Shown in pieces: positions 1 to 8,039 of a stretch of 64,000 bases of DNA. The position numbers were made by a program, and so were the translations under genes. The DNA lies in NCBI RefSeq assembly GCF_018861145.1, contig NZ_JAHKQT010000004.1, positions 1 to 64,000 on the forward strand, read 5' to 3'. The number at the start of each line of letters is the position of its first letter. Positions within the stretch are counted from its first letter, which is position 1. The notes beneath the pieces were generated by a model. The model was not told the origin of the DNA, made no database searches, and saw nothing but the letters and a program-made list of their open reading frames with translations. Source of the DNA: Poseidonibacter lekithochrous. Its GTDB lineage: Bacteria; Campylobacterota; Campylobacteria; Campylobacterales; Arcobacteraceae.

Positions 1-370
1 AGTAAATGGTGAAACTATTTCAGTACTTGATGGTGTAAGTGCTTCACAATCAGGATTAAATGCAGGAACATATACAGCAAAAGCTTCTGGAAGTGATGAA
101 AACTATAATCTAACATTTAAAGATGGAAGTTTAACAATTGAAAAAGCCAATGCAACAGTAACAGCAAACTCAGATACAGTAACTTATAATGGTTTAACAC
201 AAACAGTATCAGGATTTACAGCATCAGGATTAGTAAATGGTGAAACTATTTCAGTACTTGATGGTGTAAGTGCTTCACAATCAGGATTAAATGCAGGAAC
301 ATATACAGCAAAAGCTTCTGGAAGTGATGAAAACTATAATCTAACATTTAAAGATGGAAGTTTAACAATT
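1..370 (+). repeat. 231-bp tandem repeat encoding MBG units
   Basis: Bases 1-139 and 232-370 are identical by eye, so the unit length is 231 bp (77 codons) and in frame. The repeat starts upstream of the window. Perfect DNA identity, including silent positions, points to recent duplication or gene conversion; copy number may vary between strains and may be wrong in short-read assemblies. Confidence 0.9.
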
Positions 371-1159
371 ACTCCTAAAGCAATAACAGTAAGCGCAGAT
401 GATTTAACAAAAGTATATGGACAAACAGATGAAACATTAACATATACAACAACTGGATTAGTAGGAGAAGATACATTAGTAGGAAGTTTAAAAAGAGCAG
501 CTGGTGAAGATGTTAGTGACTATAGAATTTCACAAGATACAACTTTAACGAACTCAAACTATACTGTAATATTTACAGATGGGAAATATACAATAACTCC
601 AAGACCTATAACATTAATTGCAAATGAGACTTCAAAAGTATATGGAGGATCAGAAGTAGATTTAAGTGCAAGTGTAAGTAATACAAATGGATTAGGCTTA
701 GCTTCATTTGATTCTATAAATGATATTATTGGAATACTTTCAAGAGAAAGTGGAGAAGATGTAGGAAGTTATGATGTTCTTTTAGGAAATGGAGAAAAAG
801 CTAGTAATTATTCAATTTCTTATAATAGTGATAATAATTCATATACGATTACTCCAAGTACAACAAATTTGGCAAACGTATCAATACCAGATACAATAAT
901 ACCAGTACCTACAAACAATAACCCAATTATTGTATCAAAACCTGAACAACAAGAAGTGGCTTCAAGAGTAATTACATTAAGTGAAATAAGAACAAGTCAA
1001 GATACTACGCAAGTAAATGAAAGTTCTCAAACACCACAAGATATAAGAGTACCTCTTTCTAGAAATTCTGTAATAGAATTAGTAAATGGAGGAGTTAATC
1101 TTCCTCAAGGTGTTGATCAACAATTCTTTGTTTCATCAAATGAAACTGAAGAAAACTAA
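2..1159 (+). CDS. C-terminal part of a large two-partner-secretion exoprotein (TpsA) with MBG repeats; 5' end outside window
   Basis: Frame 2 is open from the first base to the stop at 1157-1159 and gives 385 residues of a longer protein. The first part consists of repeated beta-sandwich units of the MBG type, with the recurrent KVYG motif and ITP/IEK linkers; two units are identical at the DNA level. The last ~100 residues are Pro/Gln/Asn/Thr-rich with no repeat. The tpsB gene follows after 18 bp, which argues that this is the secreted adhesin or haemagglutinin-like partner of a type Vb system. The N-terminal TPS secretion domain and signal peptide would lie upstream of the window, so the exoprotein class is inferred from the repeats and the neighbour. 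Confidence 0.82.
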   Translation, partial: VNGETISVLDGVSASQSGLNAGTYTAKASGSDENYNLTFKDGSLTIEKANATVTANSDTVTYNGLTQTVSGFTASGLVNGETISVLDGVSASQSGLNAGTYTAKASGSDENYNLTFKDGSLTITPKAITVSADDLTKVYGQTDETLTYTTTGLVGEDTLVGSLKRAAGEDVSDYRISQDTTLTNSNYTVIFTDGKYTITPRPITLIANETSKVYGGSEVDLSASVSNTNGLGLASFDSINDIIGILSRESGEDVGSYDVLLGNGEKASNYSISYNSDNNSYTITPSTTNLANVSIPDTIIPVPTNNNPIIVSKPEQQEVASRVITLSEIRTSQDTTQVNESSQTPQDIRVPLSRNSVIELVNGGVNLPQGVDQQFFVSSNETEEN

Positions 1160-1177
1160 AAGAATAAGGAAATAAAA

Positions 1178-2872
1178 ATGAAACAAATAAATAAAATAAT
1201 AACAATATCAGTTCTAAGCTCTTCTATTCTTTTAGGAGCAACTATCCCAAATATAGGTGATATTCAAAAACAAGTAGAACCTCCAAAAGATTTAATTAAG
1301 CCAAAAGAAACTCCACTAATAGAATTAGGTGGAGTTAAAAAATATGCTGCACCAATGAAAGATGATAAAAGTGGAAGAACAATCTTTGTAAAAAGCTTTA
1401 AAATAGATGGAGCACTTCATGTAAATGTAGATAAATTACAAAAACTAATTTCTTCATATACAAATAAAGATTTAACTTTCAATCAAATTCAAGAAGTAAC
1501 AAGTGTAATCACAAAAGAGTATAGAAATCAAGGTTACTTTGTTGCCCGTGCATATTTACCCGTGCAAAATATAAATAAAAATAATGGAGTAATCATAATT
1601 GCAATTATTGAAGGAAGTTATGGAAAGTTTAAACTTGAAAATAATTCAAAAGTAAAAAACTCTACTGTTCAAGGAATGCTTGATAATGCAAAGCAAAGAG
1701 ATAATGTAATTTCGACAAATACATTGGAACGAGCAATGCTTATTATAAATGATACACCAGGTGTAGTTGTAACTGCTGCAGATGTAAAACCAGGTAAAGA
1801 GGTAGGAACATCAGATTTTGCAATTACAACACAAGAAGGTAGCTTATATAACGGATATGTAGTAGCTGATAATACAGGAAGTAAATATACTGGTAAAAAT
1901 AGACTAATGGCAGGGGTTGATTTTAACTCTCCATTTAATATTGGTGATAAAATTTCATTATCAGGATTAGTTTCAAATGGAGCTGATTTAAAAAATGGAA
2001 GAGTAGCTTATAGCTTACCATTAGCATCAAATGGTTTAAAAGGAGAAATATCTTATTCTCAAACAAACTATTCACTTGTAAAAGACTATGAAGCATTAGA
2101 TGCATTAGGTACTTCAAAAACTTTAGATGCAACAATAACTTATCCAATAAAAAGAACTAGATTAGAAAATCTAAACTTATCTTTAAATATTGCTAATAAA
2201 GATTTAAAAGATGAAGTAAGAAGCACAAGTGTTATTACAGAAAAAGATACTCAATCTTTAAACCTTGGTTTGGATTATGATAAAAACTATTTAGCATTTG
2301 GGAAAAATACACAATCACAAATAAATCTAAACCTTACATACGGTAGATTAAACTTTGATAATGCAAGTGATAAAATATCAGATGAAGCAGGAGCAGATAC
2401 AAATGGTAATTATTCAAAAGTAAATATAGAACTTTCAAATACAATAGCATTAACAAATAAATTAACATTTGATTCATCTTTAAAAATGCAATATGCACTA
2501 GGAAATAAAAACCTTGATGGAAGTGAAGACTTCTCAATTGGTGGTTCCAATGGTGTTAAACTATATCCTAATGGTGAATTAAGTGCAGAAAATGGTTATT
2601 TGTTAAACCTTGAAGCAAAATATAGATTACCAAATCTAAGTAAACTATCAAATACTGTAGGAATATTTTATGATAGAGGAAAAGCTTTTATGTCGGATAA
2701 CAAGGTAGACTTTGAAGCGAAATCGTTACAAGATGTTGGAATTGGATATTATGCTTCTTATGATAGTTTTTTCGGAAAACTTCAAGTAGCATGGAATACA
2801 AATAGCGATGATATAACTAGTGAAGAAAATAGAAATTCTAGGATTTTATTTCAAGGTGGCTTAAGTTTTTAA
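1178..2872 (+). CDS. TpsB outer-membrane transporter of two-partner secretion (ShlB/FhaC/HecB family)
   Basis: A 564-residue protein with an N-terminal signal peptide (ending near residue 20-22). A POTRA-type region follows at about 65-145, with motifs FxI.G and VxxxYRNQGYFVARAYLP typical of POTRA_2, then a C-terminal ~350-residue beta-barrel of alternating strands ending in LFQGGLSF, an aromatic-terminated OMP end. Family role: it recognises the TPS domain of the partner exoprotein in the periplasm and moves it across the outer membrane. It lies 18 bp after the MBG exoprotein gene with a good Shine-Dalgarno (aagga at 1166), so the two form one operon. Length is normal for the family. Confidence 0.92.
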   Translation: MKQINKIITISVLSSSILLGATIPNIGDIQKQVEPPKDLIKPKETPLIELGGVKKYAAPMKDDKSGRTIFVKSFKIDGALHVNVDKLQKLISSYTNKDLTFNQIQEVTSVITKEYRNQGYFVARAYLPVQNINKNNGVIIIAIIEGSYGKFKLENNSKVKNSTVQGMLDNAKQRDNVISTNTLERAMLIINDTPGVVVTAADVKPGKEVGTSDFAITTQEGSLYNGYVVADNTGSKYTGKNRLMAGVDFNSPFNIGDKISLSGLVSNGADLKNGRVAYSLPLASNGLKGEISYSQTNYSLVKDYEALDALGTSKTLDATITYPIKRTRLENLNLSLNIANKDLKDEVRSTSVITEKDTQSLNLGLDYDKNYLAFGKNTQSQINLNLTYGRLNFDNASDKISDEAGADTNGNYSKVNIELSNTIALTNKLTFDSSLKMQYALGNKNLDGSEDFSIGGSNGVKLYPNGELSAENGYLLNLEAKYRLPNLSKLSNTVGIFYDRGKAFMSDNKVDFEAKSLQDVGIGYYASYDSFFGKLQVAWNTNSDDITSEENRNSRILFQGGLSF

Positions 2873-2880
2873 GTAATTAA

Positions 2881-2912
2881 AAGTAAGTAAGAAAGTAAAT
2901 CCTTACTTACTT
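2881..2912. terminator. Inverted repeat after tpsB (terminator or operator)
   Basis: A perfect 11-bp stem, aagtaagtaag / cttacttactt, with a 10-nt loop lies 8 bp after the tpsB stop and 88 bp before the rhodanese start. The tail has only a short T run. It may end the tps operon, but the same AAGTAAGTA core recurs in front of other genes in this window, so an operator is the alternative. Confidence 0.5.
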
Positions 2913-2999
2913 TAAAATTTGATATATAAAAGTACTATAATTATTCTTTATTAATTATTTAATATAATCGTGATAGAATCAAAGGAAAAAGGCTTTGTC

Positions 3000-3866
3000 A
3001 TGAAAAATAATTTTTATCTTATTTTGTTTTGTTTACTAACACAATTATCACTAAATGCTCAAGAATTAAGAATAAGTGTTGATCAATTATCAGAAAACAT
3101 TACTGATTACAAAATTATTGATGTAAGGAATCATGAGGATTTTTCTTTTAGTCATATAAATAGCTCTCTAAATTTTCCTGTTTCCAAAAGTTATGAAAAT
3201 AAAAAAGTTGATGGTAAAATTGTTAAACCAAACAAAATGCAAACTCTAATAAGAGATTTAGGATTAAATGTTGATGATAATATAGTTATATATGATGATG
3301 GTATTTTTTATGATGCAGCTAGAGTATTTTGGACTTTTGAAGTTTATGGATTTAAAAATGTAAAATTACTTAATGGTGGTTTTGATACATGGGAAAAGAA
3401 AGAACTTTCTGTTTCTTCTGAAATATCAAAGGTTAAACCAAGTAATTATATAGCTTCAATTAATAATAAAAGATTATCTACAAAATTTACAACACAAATT
3501 GCTACAAAAAACCCAAACCAAATTGTTATTGATGCAAGAGGCTATAACTCTTTTATAGGTAAAGAATCAGTAGCAAAGAGATTTGGTCATATACCAAATG
3601 CAATACATATACCAGCTAATTACAATTTAGAAAAAGAAAATGAATTATTAAAATTAAAAGAAGTTACGACATTAAAAGAGTTATACAAAGATGTTAATAA
3701 AGATAATAAAATCGTAATATATTGTAAAATAGGAAGAGTTGCAGCTACTAACTATTTTGCATTAAGAGAGCTTGGATACAACGTTTCTAATTATGATGCT
3801 TCATGGAAAGAATGGGGTAATGATATAAATTTACCAATTATAAATAAATCTAAAGTACTAAATTAA
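3000..3866 (+). CDS. Exported tandem-rhodanese sulfurtransferase
   Basis: Starting at the ATG at 3000 (preceded by aaaggaaaaagg), the product has 288 residues with a clear signal peptide ending near residue 20, so it should be periplasmic. An upstream in-frame GTG at 2970 would spoil the signal peptide and is not preferred. Two rhodanese domains follow: the first (about 25-140) has DD-G where the loop cysteine should be and is presumably structural; the second (about 165-280) has the active-site loop YCKIGR with Cys242. The family transfers sulfane sulfur from thiosulfate or mercaptopyruvate to acceptors. The next gene begins on the base after the stop, so the two are probably co-translated. 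Confidence 0.85.
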   Translation: MKNNFYLILFCLLTQLSLNAQELRISVDQLSENITDYKIIDVRNHEDFSFSHINSSLNFPVSKSYENKKVDGKIVKPNKMQTLIRDLGLNVDDNIVIYDDGIFYDAARVFWTFEVYGFKNVKLLNGGFDTWEKKELSVSSEISKVKPSNYIASINNKRLSTKFTTQIATKNPNQIVIDARGYNSFIGKESVAKRFGHIPNAIHIPANYNLEKENELLKLKEVTTLKELYKDVNKDNKIVIYCKIGRVAATNYFALRELGYNVSNYDASWKEWGNDINLPIINKSKVLN

Positions 3867-5858
3867 ATGTGGAATCGATTTAGAATAAAAACACAATTAA
3901 TTGTTTTTATGACTCTAATTGTAATTGTTGTGGAAGCTAGTACCTTATTTTTTATATTAAATGTACAAAAAAAAGAGAATCAGAAGAATGCTCTTTCGCA
4001 AACTAATGCAATTACTCAATCTTTAAATAATGACCTTCTAAATTTTATATTAAACCCAAATGCAGATGTTTTATCTGATATAACATTTAGATTATCAGCA
4101 TTTAAAGAAATAAGTGGAGTTATTCTTTATGATGAAAATAAAAAAGCAATTTTCCAATATGGAAATACAAAAGAATTAATAAAAGAAGAATTGTCTATTT
4201 TTGAAAAAAAGACTATATTTAGAGATGAACATCTTTTTGTAAAAAAAGACATATCTGCAGATAATTATACCTTAGGGTTTGAATTGATTAATGTTGATTT
4301 ATCTTCTTTTAAACAGAAAGAAAAACAAATCACTTACACCCTACTCGCAATATTTCCTTTGGCCTTACTTTTTGGATTTATACTAAGTTTATTTTTAAGT
4401 AAAAGTTATATAAAACCATTTATAGAACTATTAGATGCAATAAGAAAAAGTGACCCTACTAATAATAAAATTACTGCAGTTAGTACTAATGCAAATAATG
4501 AAATTAAAGAGCTATTTGATGGCTTTAATTTACAAATGGAACAAATAGGAAAGTCATCTAAAGAGCTAAAAATTCAAGCTAGTCATGACCAACTAACAAA
4601 TATTTATAATCGTTTTTTTATGAAAGAGGAACTCCTAAATGCTTTAAAAAATGATAATCCAAATATTAAAGGATACAACTACTTACTTATAAATCTAGAT
4701 CAATTTAAATTAGTAAATGATTCAGCAGGATATCAAGCTGGTGATGAACTACTAAAAATGATAGTGACTCATTATCAAGCAATCCTACCAAAAGATACAC
4801 CTTTTGGTAGAATCGATGGAGATACCTTTTCGGTACTTTTAAAAGATTCAAATGAAAAGTTTGGAAAAAAATTTTTAGAAGAAAGTCTAAAAAGACTCCA
4901 TGATTTTAGATTTTCATATAAAGGTGAAACATTTAGTGTATCTGCTTGTATCTCACTTGTATTTTTTAAACCTTTTGAATTTACGCTAAAAGAGCTTTTA
5001 AAAGCAAGTACAACTTCTCTTTATACAGCTAAACAAAAAGGACGGGGTAAATCACAAATCTTTGACCCAAGTGATGAAATTGCAAAAAGAGTATCTATGG
5101 AAATTGATACTGCAAAACTTATAAAAGAAGCACTAGCAGATGGTCCAGCTAGATTTGAACTTTTTGCACAAGATATAGTTCCACTACAATATAACACAGA
5201 TAAGATAAGTTATGAAATACTTATACGTATGTGGGATAAAGACAATAACTTCATACCACCTGATAGTTTTCTTCCAACAGCTGAGAGATATCAACTTATG
5301 GCAGATATTGATATGCATGTTTTATGGACATATCTTGAAACTGTAACAAAAAATAAAAACCATATAGAAAAGCTACACTCTGCACATATAAACTTAGCAG
5401 GTTCAAGTCTAAATAACCCAGACTTTCAAGCAAAAGTAAAAGAAGCTATTGAACATTTTGATTTTCCTTGGGATAAACTAGAATTAGAGATTACAGAGAG
5501 TTCAGCAATTGGTAATTTTAATATGGCAAATGAGTTTATAACATGGCTTAAAGAACAAAATATTGGACTTGCTCTTGATGATTTTGGTACAGGTATGGCT
5601 TCATTTGAATATCTTAAAAGTTTACCATTTGATGTAGTAAAAATAGATGGAAGTTTTGTAAAAGATATGCATACTGATCCTATAGACAAAGCGGTAATTA
5701 AATATATTCAAGAAATTGCACAACTTAAAGGTCAAGAAACAGTTGCAGAATATGTTGAGACAAAAGAGGATGTTGAAGAATTAAGAGCTCTTGGTATAAC
5801 TTATGGACAAGGTTACTTCTTAGGAAAACCTAGAGCTTTAAATTCATGGCTTAATTAA
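3867..5858 (+). CDS. Membrane GGDEF-EAL protein, degenerate cyclase domain with apparently intact phosphodiesterase domain
   Basis: A 663-residue inner-membrane protein: TM1 about 11-31, a periplasmic region 32-155, TM2 about 156-178, HAMP-like segment to ~235, GGDEF domain 240-400, EAL domain 410-655. The GGDEF signature reads RIDGDTF (residues 315-321), so cyclase activity is unlikely. The EAL domain keeps the metal and catalytic residues seen in the family: E450 in YEILIR, N509, E541 and E544 region, DDFGTG at 571-576, KIDGSF, and QGYFLGKP. It should hydrolyse or sense cyclic di-GMP and receive a periplasmic signal. The topology resembles LapD, but no LapG-type protease gene is nearby. It is fused transcriptionally to the upstream rhodanese. 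Confidence 0.88.
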   Translation: MWNRFRIKTQLIVFMTLIVIVVEASTLFFILNVQKKENQKNALSQTNAITQSLNNDLLNFILNPNADVLSDITFRLSAFKEISGVILYDENKKAIFQYGNTKELIKEELSIFEKKTIFRDEHLFVKKDISADNYTLGFELINVDLSSFKQKEKQITYTLLAIFPLALLFGFILSLFLSKSYIKPFIELLDAIRKSDPTNNKITAVSTNANNEIKELFDGFNLQMEQIGKSSKELKIQASHDQLTNIYNRFFMKEELLNALKNDNPNIKGYNYLLINLDQFKLVNDSAGYQAGDELLKMIVTHYQAILPKDTPFGRIDGDTFSVLLKDSNEKFGKKFLEESLKRLHDFRFSYKGETFSVSACISLVFFKPFEFTLKELLKASTTSLYTAKQKGRGKSQIFDPSDEIAKRVSMEIDTAKLIKEALADGPARFELFAQDIVPLQYNTDKISYEILIRMWDKDNNFIPPDSFLPTAERYQLMADIDMHVLWTYLETVTKNKNHIEKLHSAHINLAGSSLNNPDFQAKVKEAIEHFDFPWDKLELEITESSAIGNFNMANEFITWLKEQNIGLALDDFGTGMASFEYLKSLPFDVVKIDGSFVKDMHTDPIDKAVIKYIQEIAQLKGQETVAEYVETKEDVEELRALGITYGQGYFLGKPRALNSWLN

Positions 5859-5889
5859 ATAAACAAATTGACTATTAGAAAATTAACAC

Positions 5890-5910
5890 CTTTACTTACC
5901 TAAAGTAAAG
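5890..5910. promoter_or_regulatory. AGTAAAG-type inverted repeat upstream of mdaB
   Basis: An 8-bp inverted repeat, ctttactt / aagtaaag, with a 5-nt loop; a further half-site gtaag follows. It ends about 27 bp upstream of the mdaB -10 box, a position that would suit an operator. It has no T-tract, so a terminator for the preceding gene is less likely. Confidence 0.4.
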
Positions 5911-5936
5911 TAAGAATACTTTAAGTCTCATGAGAT

Positions 5937-5942
5937 TATAAT
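5937..5942 (+). promoter_or_regulatory. Putative -10 box for mdaB-nfsA
   Basis: TATAAT, preceded by gagat, 23 bp before the mdaB start. A consensus -10 with no clear -35 is usual for the housekeeping sigma factor in Campylobacterota. Confidence 0.55.
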
Positions 5943-5965
5943 TCCTTTTATTAAAAGGATAATTT

Positions 5966-6556
5966 ATGAGTAAAAAAGTATTAATATTAAATGGACATCA
6001 ACACTATGATGTTGTAGCAAAAGGTGAGTTAACTCAAAACTATATTGATTATGCAAAAAGTTTTTTTGAAGAAAATGGTTTTGAAGTAAAACATACTCAT
6101 ATTGAAAAAGGTTATGAAACTAAAGAAGAGTGTGATAAGTTTCAATGGGCTGATTATATTTTATTTCAATATCCAGTTTATTGGATGAGTCTTCCTTGGA
6201 TTTCAAAGAAATATATAGATGAAACATTTACTCAAGGTGTTCACTATACAAGTGATGGAAGAAGTAGAAGCGATGCTTCAAAACTTTATGGAAGTGGTGG
6301 CTTGCTACAAGGTAAAAAGTATATGCTATCTTTAACTTACAACTGTCCCGAATCTGCTTTTAACAATAAAAATAGTTTATTTGATGGTTTATCATTAGAT
6401 GAAGCGCATGTTGCTGTTCATAAAACATTTCAATTTTGTGGATTAGAGCCTTTAGAAACTTATGCTGTTCATGATATTTTTAAAGGTGATTTAGATTTAG
6501 AAAAAGAATTAACTAAATTTAAAAATGTACTAACAAAAAACTTTTTAGAAAAATAG
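5966..6556 (+). CDS. mdaB: NAD(P)H quinone reductase of the MdaB / flavodoxin-2 family
   Basis: A 196-residue protein matching the length of MdaB (about 193-195). It has the flavodoxin-like start ILNGHQHY, the FQYPVYWMSLPW loop that binds the flavin, and the later LSLTYNCPE and GLEPLETY segments characteristic of MdaB. The family reduces quinones by two electrons at the expense of NADPH and protects against oxidative stress. It is a cytosolic FAD protein. Shine-Dalgarno aaaagga precedes the ATG. The nitroreductase gene follows after 8 bp, so both reductases are likely one operon controlled by the promoter and inverted repeat just upstream. Confidence 0.88.
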   Translation: MSKKVLILNGHQHYDVVAKGELTQNYIDYAKSFFEENGFEVKHTHIEKGYETKEECDKFQWADYILFQYPVYWMSLPWISKKYIDETFTQGVHYTSDGRSRSDASKLYGSGGLLQGKKYMLSLTYNCPESAFNNKNSLFDGLSLDEAHVAVHKTFQFCGLEPLETYAVHDIFKGDLDLEKELTKFKNVLTKNFLEK

Positions 6557-6564
6557 GAATAGTC

Positions 6565-7326
6565 ATGAATCAATCTAATAATAAAATTATAAATCAACTA
6601 AGTCAAAGAAAATCTATAAGACAATTTACAGGCCAAAGTGTAAGTAATGAAGACCTTGATCTTATTCTAAAAACAGCTCAAAGATGCCCTACTTCTATAA
6701 ATGGCCAACAAATATCACTTGTATATACAAGAGATAAAGAAAAAATAAAACAACTAGCAAAAATTTGTGGTGGACAATTACAAGTTGAAACAGCTGATGT
6801 ATTTATAACTATAGTTGTAGATTTTAATAGAACTAGTTTTGCAGTTGAACAAGCAGGTGAAGTACAACAAATTGATAAATCAGCAGAAGGTGTTTTAGTA
6901 GGTGCTGTTGATGCAGGTATTATGCTAAATGCAATTCAAATATCAGCAGAATCATTAGGATATGGAACTACTGCTATTGGTGCTGTTAGGAACGATCCTG
7001 AAGCTATGATTGAGTTATTAAATCTTCCTGCAAAAACTTTTCCAATAGTAGGAACAACAATTGGTTTTGCTACAAAAGAAGCAAAAGAAGCTCCTTTAAA
7101 ACCAAGAGTTCCACTAGAAAGTTTTGCTTTTGAAGATACTTATAATGATAAAAAAGTTAAAGATGGTGTTTTAAAATATGAACAAGATATGAAAAAATAT
7201 AGAGAAGAAAATAATATGGATTATCTTCAATCTTATTGTACACAAACAGCAACTTATTATAAAAATATTTATTTTAGAAAAATAGCCCAAAACTATGAAA
7301 AACAAGGTTTTGTATTTAAAGATTAA
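6565..7326 (+). CDS. NADPH-dependent nitroreductase (NfsA-like)
   Basis: A 253-residue protein with the nitroreductase fold: RKSIRQF at the N-terminus (FMN phosphate contact), a C-P-T-S-x-N-G-Q motif near 35-42, and the GxGTTAIGAVRNDPEA segment of the NfsA/FRP branch. Length and spacing fit NfsA (about 240-250) better than the shorter NfsB/RdxA branch. It would reduce nitroaromatics or quinones using FMN and NADPH in the cytosol. SD agga, 8 bp after mdaB; probably translated from the same mRNA. Substrate is not readable from sequence. Confidence 0.82.
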   Translation: MNQSNNKIINQLSQRKSIRQFTGQSVSNEDLDLILKTAQRCPTSINGQQISLVYTRDKEKIKQLAKICGGQLQVETADVFITIVVDFNRTSFAVEQAGEVQQIDKSAEGVLVGAVDAGIMLNAIQISAESLGYGTTAIGAVRNDPEAMIELLNLPAKTFPIVGTTIGFATKEAKEAPLKPRVPLESFAFEDTYNDKKVKDGVLKYEQDMKKYREENNMDYLQSYCTQTATYYKNIYFRKIAQNYEKQGFVFKD

Positions 7327-7343
7327 GAGAGTTTTACTCTCTT
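7325..7343. terminator. Bidirectional terminator between nfsA-like gene and phosphatase
   Basis: A 7-bp stem aagagag / ctctctt with a 5-nt loop spans the two convergent stop codons. T residues flank both sides weakly. Placement between convergent genes supports a shared terminator. Confidence 0.55.
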
Positions 7344-8038
7344 TATAACTCAATATTTTCCTGTGTAATTATCCTCATACTAGGAAACTCTAGAGCACAA
7401 AGTCTAGGGTTTCTAATCCTATCGTTTGTTTTATAGCAGCCTAAATCTATTGCGCAACTGTATTTAGTTATTATTGGTTCTTCAAATATTGTATGTCCGT
7501 AAACATTGAATATATCTTTATTATCATAATCTTTATATCGACTCCAAAGTAGTTGGATTTTAAAAAGTTCTTTTTCTTTTTTATTTTCTCTACGTCTTAA
7601 ATGCCATTTTCTACCGATACAGGAATGAGAAACAACTAAATATCTCCCATCTGTAGTTTTATAATCTTTGTACTCTTTATATAAAGGTAATTTTTCGAGA
7701 AACTCTATTTGTTTATAAAATTCTTCTTTTGAAGTATATGAATTTAATGTTTGTTCTCCACCTGTTTTAAAAAGCCATTTGGCTAAAGATGGATTATTTC
7801 TATCATTTTCAAGCATAGGAGCGTGGTCTATAAATACTTGCTCATGATTTCCTAAAACACAATCGTAGTTATTATTCATAATCAAGTTAATAACATCACA
7901 AGAATTTTTTCCTCTATCTACTAAATCTCCTACAAAACATATTTTTGATTTTTCTTTATTTGGAAACTTTTTAATCAAAGCTAATAAACTTTTATAACAA
8001 CCATGAACATCACTTATGATATAAATATTTTCATCCAT
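7343..8038 (-). CDS. Metallophosphoesterase of the PPP family (PrpA/ApaH-like serine/threonine phosphatase)
   Basis: A 231-residue protein with all PPP motifs: DVHGCY near residue 9, GDLVDRG near 37, GNHE near 63, and later SHS and YGHT histidine loops. This set binds two metal ions and hydrolyses phosphomonoesters or diadenosine polyphosphates. The size (about 220-230) is that of PrpA/PrpB and lambda phosphatase rather than ApaH (about 280). It is directly downstream of a PAS histidine kinase (1 bp gap), so it may be co-transcribed with it, but a functional link is only inference. It ends against the convergent nitroreductase gene. Confidence 0.82.
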   Translation of the reverse strand: MDENIYIISDVHGCYKSLLALIKKFPNKEKSKICFVGDLVDRGKNSCDVINLIMNNNYDCVLGNHEQVFIDHAPMLENDRNNPSLAKWLFKTGGEQTLNSYTSKEEFYKQIEFLEKLPLYKEYKDYKTTDGRYLVVSHSCIGRKWHLRRRENKKEKELFKIQLLWSRYKDYDNKDIFNVYGHTIFEEPIITKYSCAIDLGCYKTNDRIRNPRLCALEFPSMRIITQENIEL

Positions 8039-8039
8039 T

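Noticed and set aside
3867-5858. Active diguanylate cyclase
   Set aside because: The GGDEF signature reads DGDTF; the key Gly and Glu are replaced, so cyclase activity is improbable.
5966-7326. RdxA-type (metronidazole-activating) nitroreductase
   Set aside because: The length of 253 residues and motifs fit the NfsA branch; RdxA/NfsB proteins are about 210-220 residues.
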